In this document: positions 46,570 to 59,824 of the stretch, piece by piece | Layout: the number at the start of each line of letters is the position of its first letter | How positions within the stretch are numbered: the first letter of the stretch is position 1 | NCBI RefSeq assembly: GCF_036320965.1 | Contig: NC_092279.1 | Span: forward strand, 15,015,661-15,079,660 | Source: Panulirus ornatus | Lineage: Eukaryota > Arthropoda > Malacostraca > Decapoda > Palinuridae | Direction: 5' to 3' | Length of the DNA stretch: 64,000 nt | Translations under genes and position numbers: made by a program | Notes under the pieces: generated by a model | What the model was told of the DNA's origin: nothing | The model's input: the letters and a program-made list of their open reading frames with translations, nothing else | The model's database searches: none

Positions 46570-47534
46570 GGGCGGGGAGCCCTGGGGAATGTCCAGGACA
46601 GTGGGTTGACTTGGGGGAATGGGTTGGCGATTATGAAGGGGTGGGGCATGGTGGGCGGAGCTGTGGGATCATCTCCCCTTTGATAAATTCAATGGTGGGG
46701 TTGAGACCGCCCTCTTCTACCACAGGAGGCCACAGACAAAGGTTCCCCAAAGTGCAGAAGACTAAGCAAGGCCTCGGACGAAACGTTCCTCCGCCGTAAA
46801 AGATTTTTCAGTTTAGATTTTCGGGCACAGCCCCAGGAGTCAGCAACAGTTGCCACATGTGATGATAATCCAATAAATCTTCGTCTTTCAGTGTGGACGC
46901 CTGACATCCCCGGCGTGGGTGTGGGTGGGTGGAGGGTTCAAGCCTTCAAGTGTCCTGTGGCCCCACGCCATTTGAGGTTACATGCAGTGGCATCATCATC
47001 TTCATTAATCACTAATGACTTTAACGTCATTAGTTAAGTTCCTCCTCCTCCTCCTCCTCCTCCTCCTCCTCCACAAGCAGTGTGGTACTTCATACCAGAG
47101 TTCCAAGAGGCGTAAAAGAAAAGAAAAATAAATAATTGTGTCAAGAAAACACTTGAATTCATCTTGAGAAAAATTCATATGAGACAGGTATTGTGTGTGA
47201 AGCTATAGACCATGAGACGCGACTCACAATGCATGCATAAGGGATCTCACTAGGGTGGCGACCGCCTGGCGTTGTCACCAAGCCACACACACACACACAT
47301 ACCTGGTGGGCTTCTACAGGTAATACTCAAACTGAGTGGAAGTGTGGACTTTCCTGTGGTAAGAAGCCTTACGGGAAGGGAAATAAAGGAGAGGGACCCG
47401 GTCGGACCCGGAGTCTCACCGGCCGTGAACAAGCGGCAGGTCACGTTTAAGTCCAATGTCCTGCTCTTCTCCAGCGGCTACTTTACGTTGGAGGGACGGA
47501 GGGAGGGAGGGAGGGAGAAGGAGAAGACAGGCTC

Positions 47535-47536
<2 letters not shown>
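46570..47536. other. no gene recognised; (CTC)n at 47040-47072
   Basis: Eleven CTC units at 47040-47072. CATTAATCACTAATGACTTT at 47003 forms part of a short imperfect dyad. No exon accepted. Confidence 0.4.

Positions 47537-47538
<2 letters not shown>

Positions 47539-47624
<86 letters not shown>
47539..47624 (+). repeat. (GA)n microsatellite
   Basis: About 85 bp. Confidence 0.97.
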
Positions 47625-47628
<4 letters not shown>

Positions 47629-48097
47629 GAGGTACGTACTATGGAAAGAGGATCTGGGGGATGGGAGGAAGGGAGGCAGAAGGATTAATGGCGACATGAG
47701 GGGAAAATGTTGCAGTCAGAGAGGGGCAACCTGATACACTACAGAAAATGCGTGTATTAATACACGTAACCCAACCCCTGGTGACACAAATGGTCATAAT
47801 GTATAAAAACGTTACGTCAGGCCAGCGTTAATATACACCAGCTAGCTAACCATCCCTCCCTGTGTTAACCCGCCGGTCACTTCCCAGTCATATCTATAGC
47901 TACCGAATTCCACAGACTTTCCCAGAGTAGTACTCATTCTATGGCGGGTTAGCTAGAGTTTTTTGGATACATATTGAACTTTTATCTATGTATCTCTAAG
48001 TTCATTGATACAGCGCCACTAGAATGTCTAATAAACCGGGACCCCAAGCTAGAGATGCTTCCAGCACTACCTTTATAAAGTTGGTTCCCGTGTTGAG

Positions 48098-48098
<1 letters not shown>
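47625..48098. other. no gene recognised
   Basis: Ordinary sequence. Confidence 0.35.

Positions 48099-48099
<1 letters not shown>

Positions 48100-48167
<68 letters not shown>
48100..48167 (+). repeat. (TC)n microsatellite
   Basis: About 67 bp. Confidence 0.97.
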
Positions 48168-48170
<3 letters not shown>

Positions 48171-48416
48171 GAGAGTTTCACCGAGCGAAACCGCAGGGCA
48201 GACGCCAGTCGGAGGTCGCGTTCCTAATCGAGCAGCGACTTTTCGCCGTAATCCGTCAGAGCCGAGTAATTGGTAACCATTGCGCCCCACAAGTTTTCAC
48301 GCCGACGACAGGACTGAATCCTTGTTGTATGCCTGCCGGTTCGCTCAGTCTTCGTCGCTCTGTCCCAAACGCGATGGTATGTGTTCACGTCCGTCACTTC
48401 TACCTGTCTGCCCGCC

Positions 48417-48419
<3 letters not shown>

Positions 48420-48501
<82 letters not shown>
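48420..48501 (+). repeat. (TC)n microsatellite
   Basis: About 81 bp; same orientation as the run at 48100, 250 bp apart. Confidence 0.97.
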
Positions 48502-48504
<3 letters not shown>

Positions 48505-48698
48505 CCCTACATACCTCCCTACCAGTCTGACCGTCGACGACAGGAAGGTAGGTAGATAGACAGAGAGTAAAAGACAGCCCGTCAGCGAGACAGACAAGGA
48601 AGAAATATAGATCAAACGCAGGCAAATACGGTTAGACTAACGAAAAGAAGAAACAAAGCAGTCAAAGACAGGATTCAGTTTAGACAATCGGGTGGGCA

Positions 48699-48722
48699 TA
48701 GACAGACAGACAGACAGACAGA
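48699..48722 (+). repeat. (GACA)n microsatellite
   Basis: Six tetranucleotide units. Confidence 0.95.
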
Positions 48723-48724
48723 CA

Positions 48725-49330
48725 CAGAGAGAAGTAATCTGTCAACAGACAGACAGTTTATCAACAGCACACGAGTATGAAACTCCCTCCTCGCCATACG
48801 GTCGGTACAAAGAGGTCAGCAGCAAAAAGCGAGAACCCACCCAAGTTCTTATCTTCAGGAGAGGCTACACACGGACAACAGCTTCTTCAGGCAAAGGTGA
48901 GTGGGGGGAGGGGTTGGTTGGTGCGGAGATAGATAACAGACCAGCTCTTGAATGCGGCCTCCCTTAAGAGTATCATTACACTGTGCTGGGTGAAGGGGAT
49001 GTGAGGTAATCTCACAGATGATGGGGGGAAAAAATGACCAAGATATGGAAGCAATAGAGAGTGAACCACCACCCCGAACCATAAGGGTAGAAAAACAAAA
49101 AAAAAGTCGTCAATCACAGACATTCACAGAATCAGAAGTTATACGAAATAGAGGAAGACTGAGGAATCAAATTCGAGACATGAGAAGTGTCATCGTATGG
49201 AAGAACGAGTTAAGGAGCTGAGAACTATAGTCAAAGGTCGTGATATCGAAATGAAAATCAACTGAAGGAATCTAATTAAATGAAAGAATTCACACTGAGG
49301 ACGGGACAAGGCAAAAAAAAAAGATCAGGA
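48725..49330. other. no gene recognised
   Basis: A/G-rich sequence with several short A-runs. Confidence 0.35.
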
Positions 49331-49335
49331 AGGTT

Positions 49336-49728
49336 TTCTTTGCACGTCCCTGAGACAAGAAGGGTCTTCTCTAGACGTCCCTGAGACAAGGAGGGTCTTC
49401 TCTAGACGTCCCTGAGACAAGGAGGGTCTTCTCTGCACGTCCATTGAGAAAAGGAAGGTCTTCTCTGCACGTCCCTGAGGCAAGGAGGGTCTTCTCTGAC
49501 GTCCACTGAGAAAAGGAGGGTCTTCTCTGGACGTCCCTGAGGCAAGGAGGGCCTTCTCTGCAAGTCCCTAAGGCAAGGAGGATCTTCTCTGCACGTCCCT
49601 GAGGCAAGGAGGGTCTTCTCTGCACGTCCTTGAGGCAAGGAGGGTCTTCTCTGGACGTCCCTGAGGCAAGGGGTTTCTTCTCTGCACGTCCCTGAAGCAA
49701 GGAGGGTCTTCTCTGGACGTCCTTGTGA
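49336..49728 (-). repeat. 31-bp minisatellite, about 12-13 copies
   Basis: Unit ACGTCCCTGAGGCAAGGAGG plus GTCTTCTCTGG in 31-bp steps from 49344, with GAGAAAAGGA variants. Because 31 is one more than a multiple of three, each minus-strand frame cycles through the same three peptide readings, giving overlapping stop-free frames of up to about 175 codons. I treat these as artefacts. Confidence 0.95.
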
Positions 49729-49729
49729 T

Positions 49730-50324
<595 letters not shown>

Positions 50325-50904
50325 AGAACGGGTCGTTATCACCTCAGAGTGGTCACAAGGGTCAACTAATGCGAAAGTAAGAGTGAAAATGCGTAAAGAT
50401 GATGAAGGGACTGGAAGTAAATGGAAAGGGAGATGGATTTTACACCATGAATTACAGGAAACAAAGCTTGATTTCCTCGGGGCAGTGGAGGAAAGGGGAA
50501 ACGCACTCAAGAAAGATGATCTGGCCTAATCTCTCCGAAGGGAAAGATGATATTGCAAAGAAGGGAAGGAGATGAGAAAGTATGGGAACTAGTCCTTTTA
50601 ACAAGGAATAATATCAAGTCTCAAGAGGTACTGGTAGATGACTTCCAGCAAACGGCACGTAATGGAGGAGTAAGCTGTGACCTTCTAAGGGATTTCAGCG
50701 AAACTGAACAAATTTTCGACAGCAAAACAACGAAGGAACAATCAGGGTGGTGCTGGAAGCAGACGAGATGCACTCCTCAAAAGGTGTTAAAGTTCTAATA
50801 GCGGGCTATTTCAATTGTGGGGAAACAGATTGGGGGAATTTAGATTCTCATCAAGACAGACAGTCATGGAGTGATAGGTTAAAGAGAGCCCAATCTGGCT
50901 TGTG

Positions 50905-50909
<5 letters not shown>

Positions 50910-50986
<77 letters not shown>
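50910..50986 (+). repeat. (GA)n microsatellite inside the retrotransposon remnant
   Basis: About 77 bp between the endonuclease block and the linker. Confidence 0.97.
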
Positions 50987-50988
<2 letters not shown>

Positions 50989-51398
50989 TAGCAGAGGGAG
51001 ATGTGAAGACACGACAGGAGCTAAACAACAAATTCAGAGGTGTTTTTCACCGTGGAAGACACTAAGGCCCGAACACCAGCGAGGCGGAGAGGGGAGGGAA
51101 AAAAAAGTCTTGGAAAGAAATGGCATTCCTAATAAGAGAAAAAAGACACGAGGAGACCATGCCCCACATACTGTTCATGGTCCACACGAATTTTCTCCGC
51201 GTGTGTGCAGAAATGTGATGATCCTGCGATATGAAGGAAGAGAACAGTGAGTAAGGTATCACCTTGAATGAGGAGGATATCACCAGCTTACAAGGGAATA
51301 TGTGCGCGTGTGACAGGAAAGTGGAAGTCGACACTGTGCTTCACCTGTCGCCAGAGAATTGTCAAGGGAGACTAACTCTGCCGAAAAATATTGGAAAT

Positions 51399-51500
51399 GC
51401 TCCTAAGCATCAAGACAGGGTGATGTTACTGAACTCCTCACATGATATTGCTCCTAAGCATCAAGACAGGGTGATGTTACTGAACTCCTCACAAGATATA
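51399..51500 (+). repeat. 51-bp direct duplication, 2 copies
   Basis: GCTCCTAAGCATCAAGACAG starts at 51399 and 51450; the copies differ by CATGATATT/CAAGATATA. Confidence 0.92.
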
Positions 51501-51954
51501 TTAAGTCAAGACTAGAATATATACATCTTAAGTATAGCCACCAAGCTTAAAGAGAAACCACAAGGGAGTGACAGACAAGATCCAGAGGGAGACCGGAGCC
51601 AAAAGGGCCGAGTTAGAAGACCATAAATATTCACACCATGGCCGAGAGGAGGGAGTGGGGCTCCTCGATTTCACACCCCTCAAGCTTATGACCCAGATCG
51701 AACACGTAGAGAGATGCAATGACAGAGCAACCAGAGAGGTCATGGAAAAAAAAAAATACTAAGCAAGAAACTTATGAAAAAAAAGATCGAAAGAAAGAGT
51801 TTGATAGGATCAGAGTAGTCGATTAATGGAATAGGATAAAGTGGGGAGAAAAATATAATACAATGATCTGGAAAGCTCTTTGACAACAGATAGTATTCAA
51901 GAGATGGTACCTCATGGGTGCAAAACTCCATCTTCACCCTGTACCTATAGGATA

Positions 51955-51956
<2 letters not shown>

Positions 51957-51990
<34 letters not shown>
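51957..51990 (+). repeat. (CA)n microsatellite
   Basis: About 34 bp. Confidence 0.95.
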
Positions 51991-51992
<2 letters not shown>

Positions 51993-51999
51993 GAAAAGA

Positions 52000-52775
52000 A
52001 TGCTCATGTGTGAAATCGTCAGACAGACAGACTGATTGCTTTACACAAACAGGGAGAACAGCATTATGAAGGAATTCTATGATTTCTGAAAACCGTCGCA
52101 CGCAGCCAGACATAACAGGGCTTTCTTCTCCCCCATTTTATGTATTCGTGAGGCTGCTGCACATATATATGCATAATCAGATGAGACATAAAAGAGAGAG
52201 GGAGCGAGATGTAATTTGAATACACAGCGCGACAGATGGACTCCTGTGCGCGCCAGGGGGGGCAAAGCATGCATTCATTCGTGCTACGGAGAGGGCTAGT
52301 CACTAGGGGCGACTTCGGTAATATAACGAAGAATCCTACGGTAGGATTACGACCAAAAAAAAAAAAAAAGAGAGAGAAAGATTCAAAATCCAGAAATGTG
52401 AGAAGGAAAAAAAAAAAAGTGGGAGGGAGGGAGGGGGAAATCGCCGACTCTTAACGAAAAAGATTCGAAAATCCAGAGAGGTTAGAAAAAAAAAAAAGAG
52501 AGAAGGGGAATCACCGACTCTAACGAAATGTTTCTGATTCGGTAAAAGATGGACGGGTGTCACACAAAAGATAACCCGATTGTCGGCGAGGGGCCGCCCG
52601 GGCCTCTGTCAAACCTCGCTGATTTTCAGCGAAAGGGATGTCCAGTCTCGGGGAAGGAGGATCACAGGCTCACGTGTATTGCCAGGGATTTCTGGCAGTA
52701 CGTCACCCATTCCTGGCAACACGACAAATCATGACGACACTCGAAATAAAAAACGCCTGAAGAATATACTTATAA
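52000..52775. other. no gene recognised; repeated A-runs
   Basis: Between 52320 and 52520 a degenerate block containing an A-run, AGATTC and AAAATCCAGA occurs two to three times, each next to ACGAA or CGACTCT. Confidence 0.4.

Positions 52776-52777
<2 letters not shown>

Positions 52778-52858
<81 letters not shown>
52778..52858 (+). repeat. (AT)n microsatellite
   Basis: About 80 bp, joined to family E. Confidence 0.97.
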
Positions 52859-52861
<3 letters not shown>

Positions 52862-52993
52862 CTAACTTCGTCTCTTCGATGTATATCAACTGACCGTTAT
52901 ATTTCTCTCTTATGTCTCCCCTGATGATGTGATTATTACACGAAAGTGCACTTGGGAACTTATCGTGTTTCATTTCCCCCGTGGATTCATAGG
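52859..52993 (+). repeat. dispersed repeat E (single copy here), AT-flanked on both sides
   Basis: CCTAACTTCGTCTCTTCGAT, TGATGATGTGATTATTACAC, GAAAGTGCACTTGGGAACTT, GTGGATTCATAGG, between two (AT)n runs. I recall near-identical wording next to decapod microsatellites; this needs a database check. Confidence 0.6.
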
Positions 52994-53018
52994 TATATAT
53001 ATATATATATATATATAT
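52994..53018 (+). repeat. (AT)n microsatellite
   Basis: About 25 bp linking family E to a minus-strand family B element. Confidence 0.95.

Positions 53019-53770
<752 letters not shown>

Positions 53771-53838
<68 letters not shown>
53771..53838 (+). repeat. (GT)n microsatellite
   Basis: About 66 bp. Confidence 0.97.
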
Positions 53839-53839
<1 letters not shown>

Positions 53840-53842
<3 letters not shown>

Positions 53843-54249
53843 GTTTGAACATAACGTTCCATCTTTTACTGTGTCCTCTGTCGCGTGGGTTCTCTCGTTA
53901 CACAGAAATGTTTCCCCTCTTCTTACAAAATTCTGTGCAGCTGTTGCTTGTCTTTCTCTCCACTTTTTTTTTTCCCCCCTCTCACGCATCGCCTTAATTC
54001 TCGTGATATACACCTGTTCCTCAACGTAAGCTGCCCGGGGGGCCCCTCACCGGAGGGCACTCTATATCACAGTTAGCACAGCAATCCCCTTCACACTTCT
54101 TCACGCAAGGCATCCATTACGACCACTGCCACAAGCAAGAATGGGCTTTGGGGGCTCATCCTTGACGTAATCCCAGCTTAACTTTAACCTCCTGCGCGGT
54201 GACTGGACCATGCTCACACCGCCTCCCTCCCTCCATCACCCCACCCCCT

Positions 54250-54289
<40 letters not shown>

Positions 54290-54925
54290 TCTTTTCACTC
54301 CAACCATTTCTTTGGTACTCAAACCTTATTTTCAGTTATGACAAATGAACTGTTCCTCAAAGCATGCGGCCACATGATTTTATCGAAACAGTTAAAAACT
54401 AAAACTGATCATTTTTTTTTTCTTCACTCTCTTCCATCTCCACCTTCCCTAAAAGATGTTCTTCTTTTGCCCATATCACTCCCCCCCCCCTCCCAAATCG
54501 CGACGTCCCGGTCCACCCTAGCTAAACCACGGCATAAATCAAAGTGCAGAACCATCACGTAACCTCGCCACCTGTTCGCCTTGTGCGTGTCGAGGTCATT
54601 CTCAGTCACAACACACCTCATGTACACGAGCGGTCACGGGAGGAGCGACTCTCCCTCCAGGAACCCTCGGCTGCTTGCATACCTACTACCTCCGGCTGCA
54701 TAGATCAAAAGCCACCTACCACACATGGGAGGAGGAGCCACCTCTATCTCACTCCTCCAGACCCGTGTCATGCTTTATCAACCTCTCACTTCCCCCCCTC
54801 CTCTACACTGACTTCCTTCTATCAATGTTTTTTTTTTTTTTACTATCTTCGCCAAATCCTTCCATCACAGAATAGGTAAAAATGTTCTCTTTCATGTATT
54901 CATCCTGTCTCCTCCTCATATATGT
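53840..54925. other. no gene recognised; (CA)n at 54254-54286
   Basis: Pyrimidine-leaning sequence with a 33-bp CA run and T-runs at 54413 and 54829. Confidence 0.4.
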
Positions 54926-54929
54926 GAAG

Positions 54930-55057
54930 CGTCTGGGGTAAACCATGGAAAGCTGTGTAGGTATGTATATACATGTGTATGGGGGTGGGTTGGGCCATTT
55001 CTTTCGTCTGTTTCCTTGCGCTACCTCGCAAACGTGGGAGACAGCGACAAAGCAAAA

Positions 55058-55073
<16 letters not shown>
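54930..55073 (+). repeat. dispersed repeat family C, copy 2
   Basis: GGGTGGGTTGGGCCATTTCT, TTCGTCTGTTTCCTTGCGCT, ACCTCGCAAACGTGGGAGAC, AGCGACAAAGC, then an A-run (about 21) and (AT)n. Confidence 0.8.

Positions 55074-55138
<65 letters not shown>
55074..55138 (+). repeat. (AT)n microsatellite at tail of element C
   Basis: About 64 bp. Confidence 0.97.
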
Positions 55139-55141
<3 letters not shown>

Positions 55142-55375
55142 TGTTCCAGGGTTCCACGTGCAAAAGGCTACACCGGAAGTGAAGAGTCACCCCCTGGTGA
55201 GTGTTTATCATCATGAGCACGGACGGTCTCGGGGTATCGTCAAAGAGCTTCTCACTCCAAAGGAGTCTTCATTTCCCTGCTGCAGGAACCTTTACAAAGA
55301 GGTCGTGGGTACCACATGGAAAAGGAAACACGAGGTCCTAAAGATATGTTAATACACGAAAGCGCTCAGGATTTC

Positions 55376-55377
<2 letters not shown>
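55139..55377 (+). repeat. dispersed repeat family F, copy 1
   Basis: CTTCTCACTCCAAAGGAGTC, TTCATTTCCCTGCTGCAGG, AAAGAGGTCGTGGGTACC, then ATACACGAAAGCGCTCAGGA before (AT)n. The first half recurs at 57,208-57,250 with GGAGTGTGTATCATTTTTCT. Confidence 0.55.

Positions 55378-55453
<76 letters not shown>
55378..55453 (+). repeat. (AT)n microsatellite
   Basis: About 75 bp joining family F to family B. Confidence 0.97.
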
Positions 55454-55455
<2 letters not shown>

Positions 55456-55694
55456 TTTCTTTCTTTCATACTATTCGCCATCTCCCGCATTAGCGAGGTA
55501 GCGTTAAGAACAGAGGACTGGGCCTTAGAGGGAATATCCTCACCTGGCCCCCTTCTCTGTTCCTTCTTCTGGAAAATTAAAAAAAAAACGAGAGGGGAGG
55601 ATTTCCAGCCACCCGCTCCCTCCCCTTTTAGTCGCCTTCTACGACACGCAGGGAATACGTGGGAAGTATTCTTTCTCCCCTATCCCCAGGGATA
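55454..55694 (+). repeat. dispersed repeat family B, copy 5
   Basis: Full length; TTCATACTATTCGCCATCTC head to CCCCTATCCCCAGGG tail, short A-run in the centre, (AT)n at both ends. Confidence 0.92.
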
Positions 55695-55803
<109 letters not shown>

Positions 55804-55970
55804 ACTGGAAGGATGGTGCCTACAGCCCCCAGACCGAGCCTGGGAAGAGGAAGAACACGGTTTTCAGAAAATGGAATCTGTTGCAGCGGCCTTCAACGGA
55901 GCCCAGTTTGACACGGGAATATTCGAAATATAAATCTGGAAAAGCTGAATACTCATATTTTCCAACAAGG

Positions 55971-56074
<104 letters not shown>

Positions 56075-56342
56075 GGATGTGGTGGGAGGCAGTCCATTAT
56101 ATGGAAGGCGACGCAGCGTGCCCGTCTTAAACCCTGGAATACATTCTAGAGAAGAAACTCGAAAGTGATTCCTTAACGTCCTCTGGGAATTCCCGCGTGC
56201 AGCGTGGTCCCGAGGGCGCTGGAAACACAAAGACGCCAAGGCGCTTCCCTAAAGCTACGTAAACATCGACTGAAATGTGTCCTTGAGGACAACTGCTCGA
56301 TATGACTACATGAATAAATTGTTGCATGTATGTATATATGTA

Positions 56343-56381
56343 TAGACAGATAGACAGATAGAGATAGATAGATAGATAGAT

Positions 56382-56453
<72 letters not shown>
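56343..56453 (+). repeat. (GATA/GACA)n then (GA)n compound microsatellite
   Basis: About 45 bp of tetranucleotide GATA/GACA grading into about 60 bp of GA. Confidence 0.97.
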
Positions 56454-56454
<1 letters not shown>

Positions 56455-56457
<3 letters not shown>

Positions 56458-57038
56458 TACCAGACTCCTCCTGCTCGAGATTACATCGCAAGTGAAAATT
56501 ATTCACCTTTGGCGAGGAAGGGGGGAGATAGGGGTCTAAAAGGTTCTAGGAACCCCCTCGCCCTGCATACATTCCTAAGAATAGGGAACAGAAGGAGAAC
56601 CCAAGCGCGGATTGCTTTCTCGGAGTGAGTGCTCAGTCGCCTGTTCCTCACGCTACCTCGTTAAGGGAAAGGAAGAAAAAAAAAAAAAGGTATCATCTCC
56701 AAATACTCAACCTCTGTAATGAAGTGCCTCAAGGGAGCAGTTCTTTCTCCAACCCTCGTCAATTACTTCTTACACGACCTCCCTCCTCCTCCTCCTCCTC
56801 CTCCACGCAACACACGGAAGCATGAATATCCTCTCTCGCATGCAGAGGACCTCACTGTCAGCACACCCTGACACCGCACGGTAAACAACAACCGTGCAGC
56901 GCCGCGTCACAGAATCAGGACAGAGGCTTCACCATCATTCTCTTAACCACCGGAGGATATGAACCTAACTTGTAGGTCCATAACTCTCGACATTCCCCAC
57001 TTGCATCGCGCGTGCAGCATCCACCTGACATCCGCTCT

Positions 57039-57040
<2 letters not shown>
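56455..57040. other. no gene recognised; B head fragment and (CTC)n
   Basis: CCTGTTCCTCACGCTACCTC at 56641 is a minus-strand fragment of the family B head. Seven CTC units lie at 56782-56802. Confidence 0.45.

Positions 57041-57074
<34 letters not shown>
57041..57074 (+). repeat. (CA)n microsatellite
   Basis: About 34 bp. Confidence 0.95.
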
Positions 57075-57076
<2 letters not shown>

Positions 57077-57199
57077 CAACACAATGAATATAAACAAATC
57101 CACCGCCTTCAGACCTCTTACTGGCACCGGCTTTGGATAAGAAAAAATAACACCCTCAGCGAGGTTGCAACATCGTCGGGAGGCGAAAAAGAACACAAT

Positions 57200-57382
57200 C
57201 TCGCTGGGGAACTTCTCACTCCAAGGGAGTGTGTATCATTTTTCTGCTCCCCTGATTGGATCGTATCTGTGATGCTGCTGAAGCCCTAAAAAAGAAAGGT
57301 CGTGAGGCTGTGTATTGGATATATCCTGCATCCGTATGGGGCGCATCCTCGAAGCTTCATGATCCTCGTAAAAAGGACTTAG

Positions 57383-57386
<4 letters not shown>
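57200..57386 (+). repeat. dispersed repeat family F, copy 2 (divergent)
   Basis: AACTTCTCACTCCAAGGGAG, TTTTTCTGCTCCC, AAAGGTCGTGAGG, CTTCATGATCCTCGTAAAA, then (AT)n. Confidence 0.5.

Positions 57387-57387
<1 letters not shown>

Positions 57388-57443
<56 letters not shown>
57388..57443 (+). repeat. (AT)n microsatellite
   Basis: About 55 bp between families F and D. Confidence 0.97.
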
Positions 57444-57448
<5 letters not shown>

Positions 57449-57610
57449 TCTTCGGCCGGCCTTAAAACCCAGCTTCGAAGCTTCGATCATGCTGGGCTTC
57501 AAAGGTCCGTTCACTTTGACCGTTTTAGTGGCCGGACATGATCCACACCGGCACTTCCTTCATCACATGACCCACATCACCCGTGCGGGCGGGCAGCCAG
57601 CCCCCATCAC
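57444..57610 (+). repeat. dispersed repeat family D, copy 2
   Basis: AACTTCTTCGGCCGGCC, CAGCTTCGAAGCTTCGATCA, GTGGCCGGACATGATCC, CTTCCTTCATCACATGA, parallel to 6697-6860. Confidence 0.65.
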
Positions 57611-57768
57611 CCTGCATAGCCCCTATCCAAGAACGGTCCTACCATCCTCAAATCCTCCCCAAACCTCCTGCAATACCTTTGTATCGCAAGGCCTTCCTAC
57701 CCCCTGCTCGGCTCACCACTCCACAGACACTTACCTCCAGAACGACCCCTTCCACCTAATGCACAGCC

Positions 57769-57774
<6 letters not shown>

Positions 57775-57841
<67 letters not shown>
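57775..57841 (+). repeat. (AT)n microsatellite
   Basis: About 66 bp. Confidence 0.97.
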
Positions 57842-57844
<3 letters not shown>

Positions 57845-57847
<3 letters not shown>

Positions 57848-58303
57848 TATGCGTCAACAAGCAGATGTCAAGTACAATAATATGAGACACGAAAGAACTC
57901 ACAAACCCCCTCAAATCTTGCGGGTTCAGGTGACCTGGTGTGTTCATGTCTCATTAATGTGCATTCAGGATCACCGATTTCTTTGCTGAAGTGGATTAAG
58001 ACGAAGGGCGAGTCCCTCGCATAAGTGCAAACAGGATTTACCATGGGTGAGTAAGCCCTCTCGGGGGCTCTGCTCCATCGAAGTTCGTGACGTTATTTTG
58101 CTCGTGTGAATGTTTTTTCGTGTTATTCTTCGTGGTGTTGGCCTCATAGCACAATCATTATTCATCAAAGCACTCTAGTTCAGCTCTGTCATCTTACAAA
58201 ATGCCTTGGCGTGATTCCATTATACTTGTATTCGTTCGTTTATACTCTTAGAAGAAAGGAAAAAAAAATATTCTATTCATGCCATTGTTCGCTTTAGTGT
58301 GAC
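57845..58303. other. no gene recognised
   Basis: Ordinary sequence. Confidence 0.35.
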
Positions 58304-58304
58304 T

Positions 58305-58433
58305 CTGGTCGTGTGATTCTGGTATCGACCTGCTTATGTAAACATTCTGGTCGTGTGATTCTGGTATCGACCTCCTTTATGTGAACATTCTGGTCGTGTG
58401 ATTCTGGTATCGACCTCCTTTATGCGAACATTC
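58305..58433 (+). repeat. 43-bp minisatellite, 3 copies
   Basis: CTGGTCGTGTGATTCTGGTA followed by TCGACCTCCTTTATGTGAAC; the first copy has one deletion. Confidence 0.93.
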
Positions 58434-58434
58434 A

Positions 58435-59165
58435 CAGATAACTACTTCGGCCATCTTGACAGATCACACCGCCGGTGTTCGCTGGACAGATACTGACGGC
58501 TAAATGGGACGACAAAAGGAAAGAAAAAGGAAAAAAAAAAGTAGTTCCTCTTGAAAAATACGTGAATAATGTATTACAAGATTTTGCACCGGTCGTGCAT
58601 TACGCCTCTATTCATATGCCACGGTTCAATAATCAATAGTAGTTTCCCCCCCCCCTACACTTACGATCAACACTTACAGCCTCACTTACTTCTTAAGTAC
58701 TTATTTCTCCTTCTGTATATGCTTCCTCTCCCCTGCCGCCGCCGCCCGCAGCCTCGGGCCGCAGGAGAGGCGAGTGAGAGACCGCCTGCGGCTCTCGCAG
58801 CAAACACCGCCGGACTGCACACAATACATATGACGACAAGTTTCATCATCAAATACAACGCCGACCCTCACCAAAAAAAAAAAAAAGAAAAAAAAAATAG
58901 TCTGAAATGTTGAAAAAGTTAGCTGGGCACTGGGGGAGAGGGAGGGACTTCAGCGGGCTATAATCGGTTCATATGTAATGGAATTTTGGGCTAAAACGAG
59001 CGCGTATAACTGCGGGAAAAACAACGGTCGTCTATACCCTGGGAATATATGGCAATGAAAATTCAGACGTTTATGGAAAAAAAAAAAAGTTGACAGAAAA
59101 AACAAAAAAGTTTGCATCACGCTCTCTCTCTCTGTTCTCCTATGTTCTAAATAAAAATTACGTCT
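58435..59165. other. no gene recognised; GC-rich island near 58735-58810
   Basis: About 75 bp of CCGCCG/CGGCGG-type sequence (58735-58815) stands out from AT-rich surroundings. A-runs at 58536, 58874 and 59077. Confidence 0.4.
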
Positions 59166-59166
59166 G

Positions 59167-59290
<124 letters not shown>

Positions 59291-59424
59291 TCCTCGCATG
59301 ATAATGCCATGTAATCAACTGTGCTCATGTACCTTGATATCATGCTTTCTATCATGCCTCGCGTTCTTGATATAAGATTTTTTTTTTGTCAAGCATTAGC
59401 GCCTTCTGTAATACTTTAGCATCC

Positions 59425-59742
59425 TGATATAGGATATTCCGCCATCCTGATACAGGATATTCTGCCATCTTGATATAGGATTTCCAGGAATTCTGCCATC
59501 TTGATATAGGATACTCCGCCATCCTGATACAGGATATTCTGCCATCTTGATATACGATATTCCGCCATCCTGATACAGGATATTCTGCCATCTTGATATA
59601 GGATATTCCGCCATCCTGATACAGGATATTCTGCCATCTTGATATAGGATATTCCGCCATCCTGATACAGGATATTCTGCCATCTTGATATAGGATATTC
59701 CGCCATCCTGATACAGGATATTCTGCCATCTTGATATAGGAT
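59425..59742 (+). repeat. 23-bp minisatellite with 46-bp dimer structure, about 14 copies
   Basis: Two unit types alternate: one containing ATCCTGATACAGGAT, the other ATCTTGATATAGGAT, each followed by ATTCTGCC or ATTCCGCC. One 8-9-bp insertion lies near 59485. Confidence 0.93.
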
Positions 59743-59824
59743 GTTACGGCATCTGTTCAAGTATGAACGTGCGTGATCTTCGCCCAGTCATGGTACTGTG
59801 TGGCTTTCCGGTGTATACTTCACA

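Larger units (their letters stand above)
50350..51860 (+). pseudogene. non-LTR retrotransposon ORF2 remnant (endonuclease and linker)
   Basis: Plus-strand pieces in shifting frames resemble the apurinic-type endonuclease of CR1/Jockey ORF2. KLDFLGAVEE lies at about 50466-50495, LLTRNNIKSQEV at about 50597-50632, and VKVLIAGYFNCGETDW at about 50786-50833 followed by QSWSDRLKRA. The last matches the family's GDFN..DW block, with the catalytic Asp replaced by Tyr. After a (GA)n insertion, ELNNKF and VFFTVEDT at about 51020-51065 match the endonuclease-to-RT linker also seen in the minus-strand remnant near 39,450. The RT core is not recognisable. A possible extreme C-terminal piece (RVVD then WNRI) is near 51,810-51,840. 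Stops and frameshifts throughout. Confidence 0.6.
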
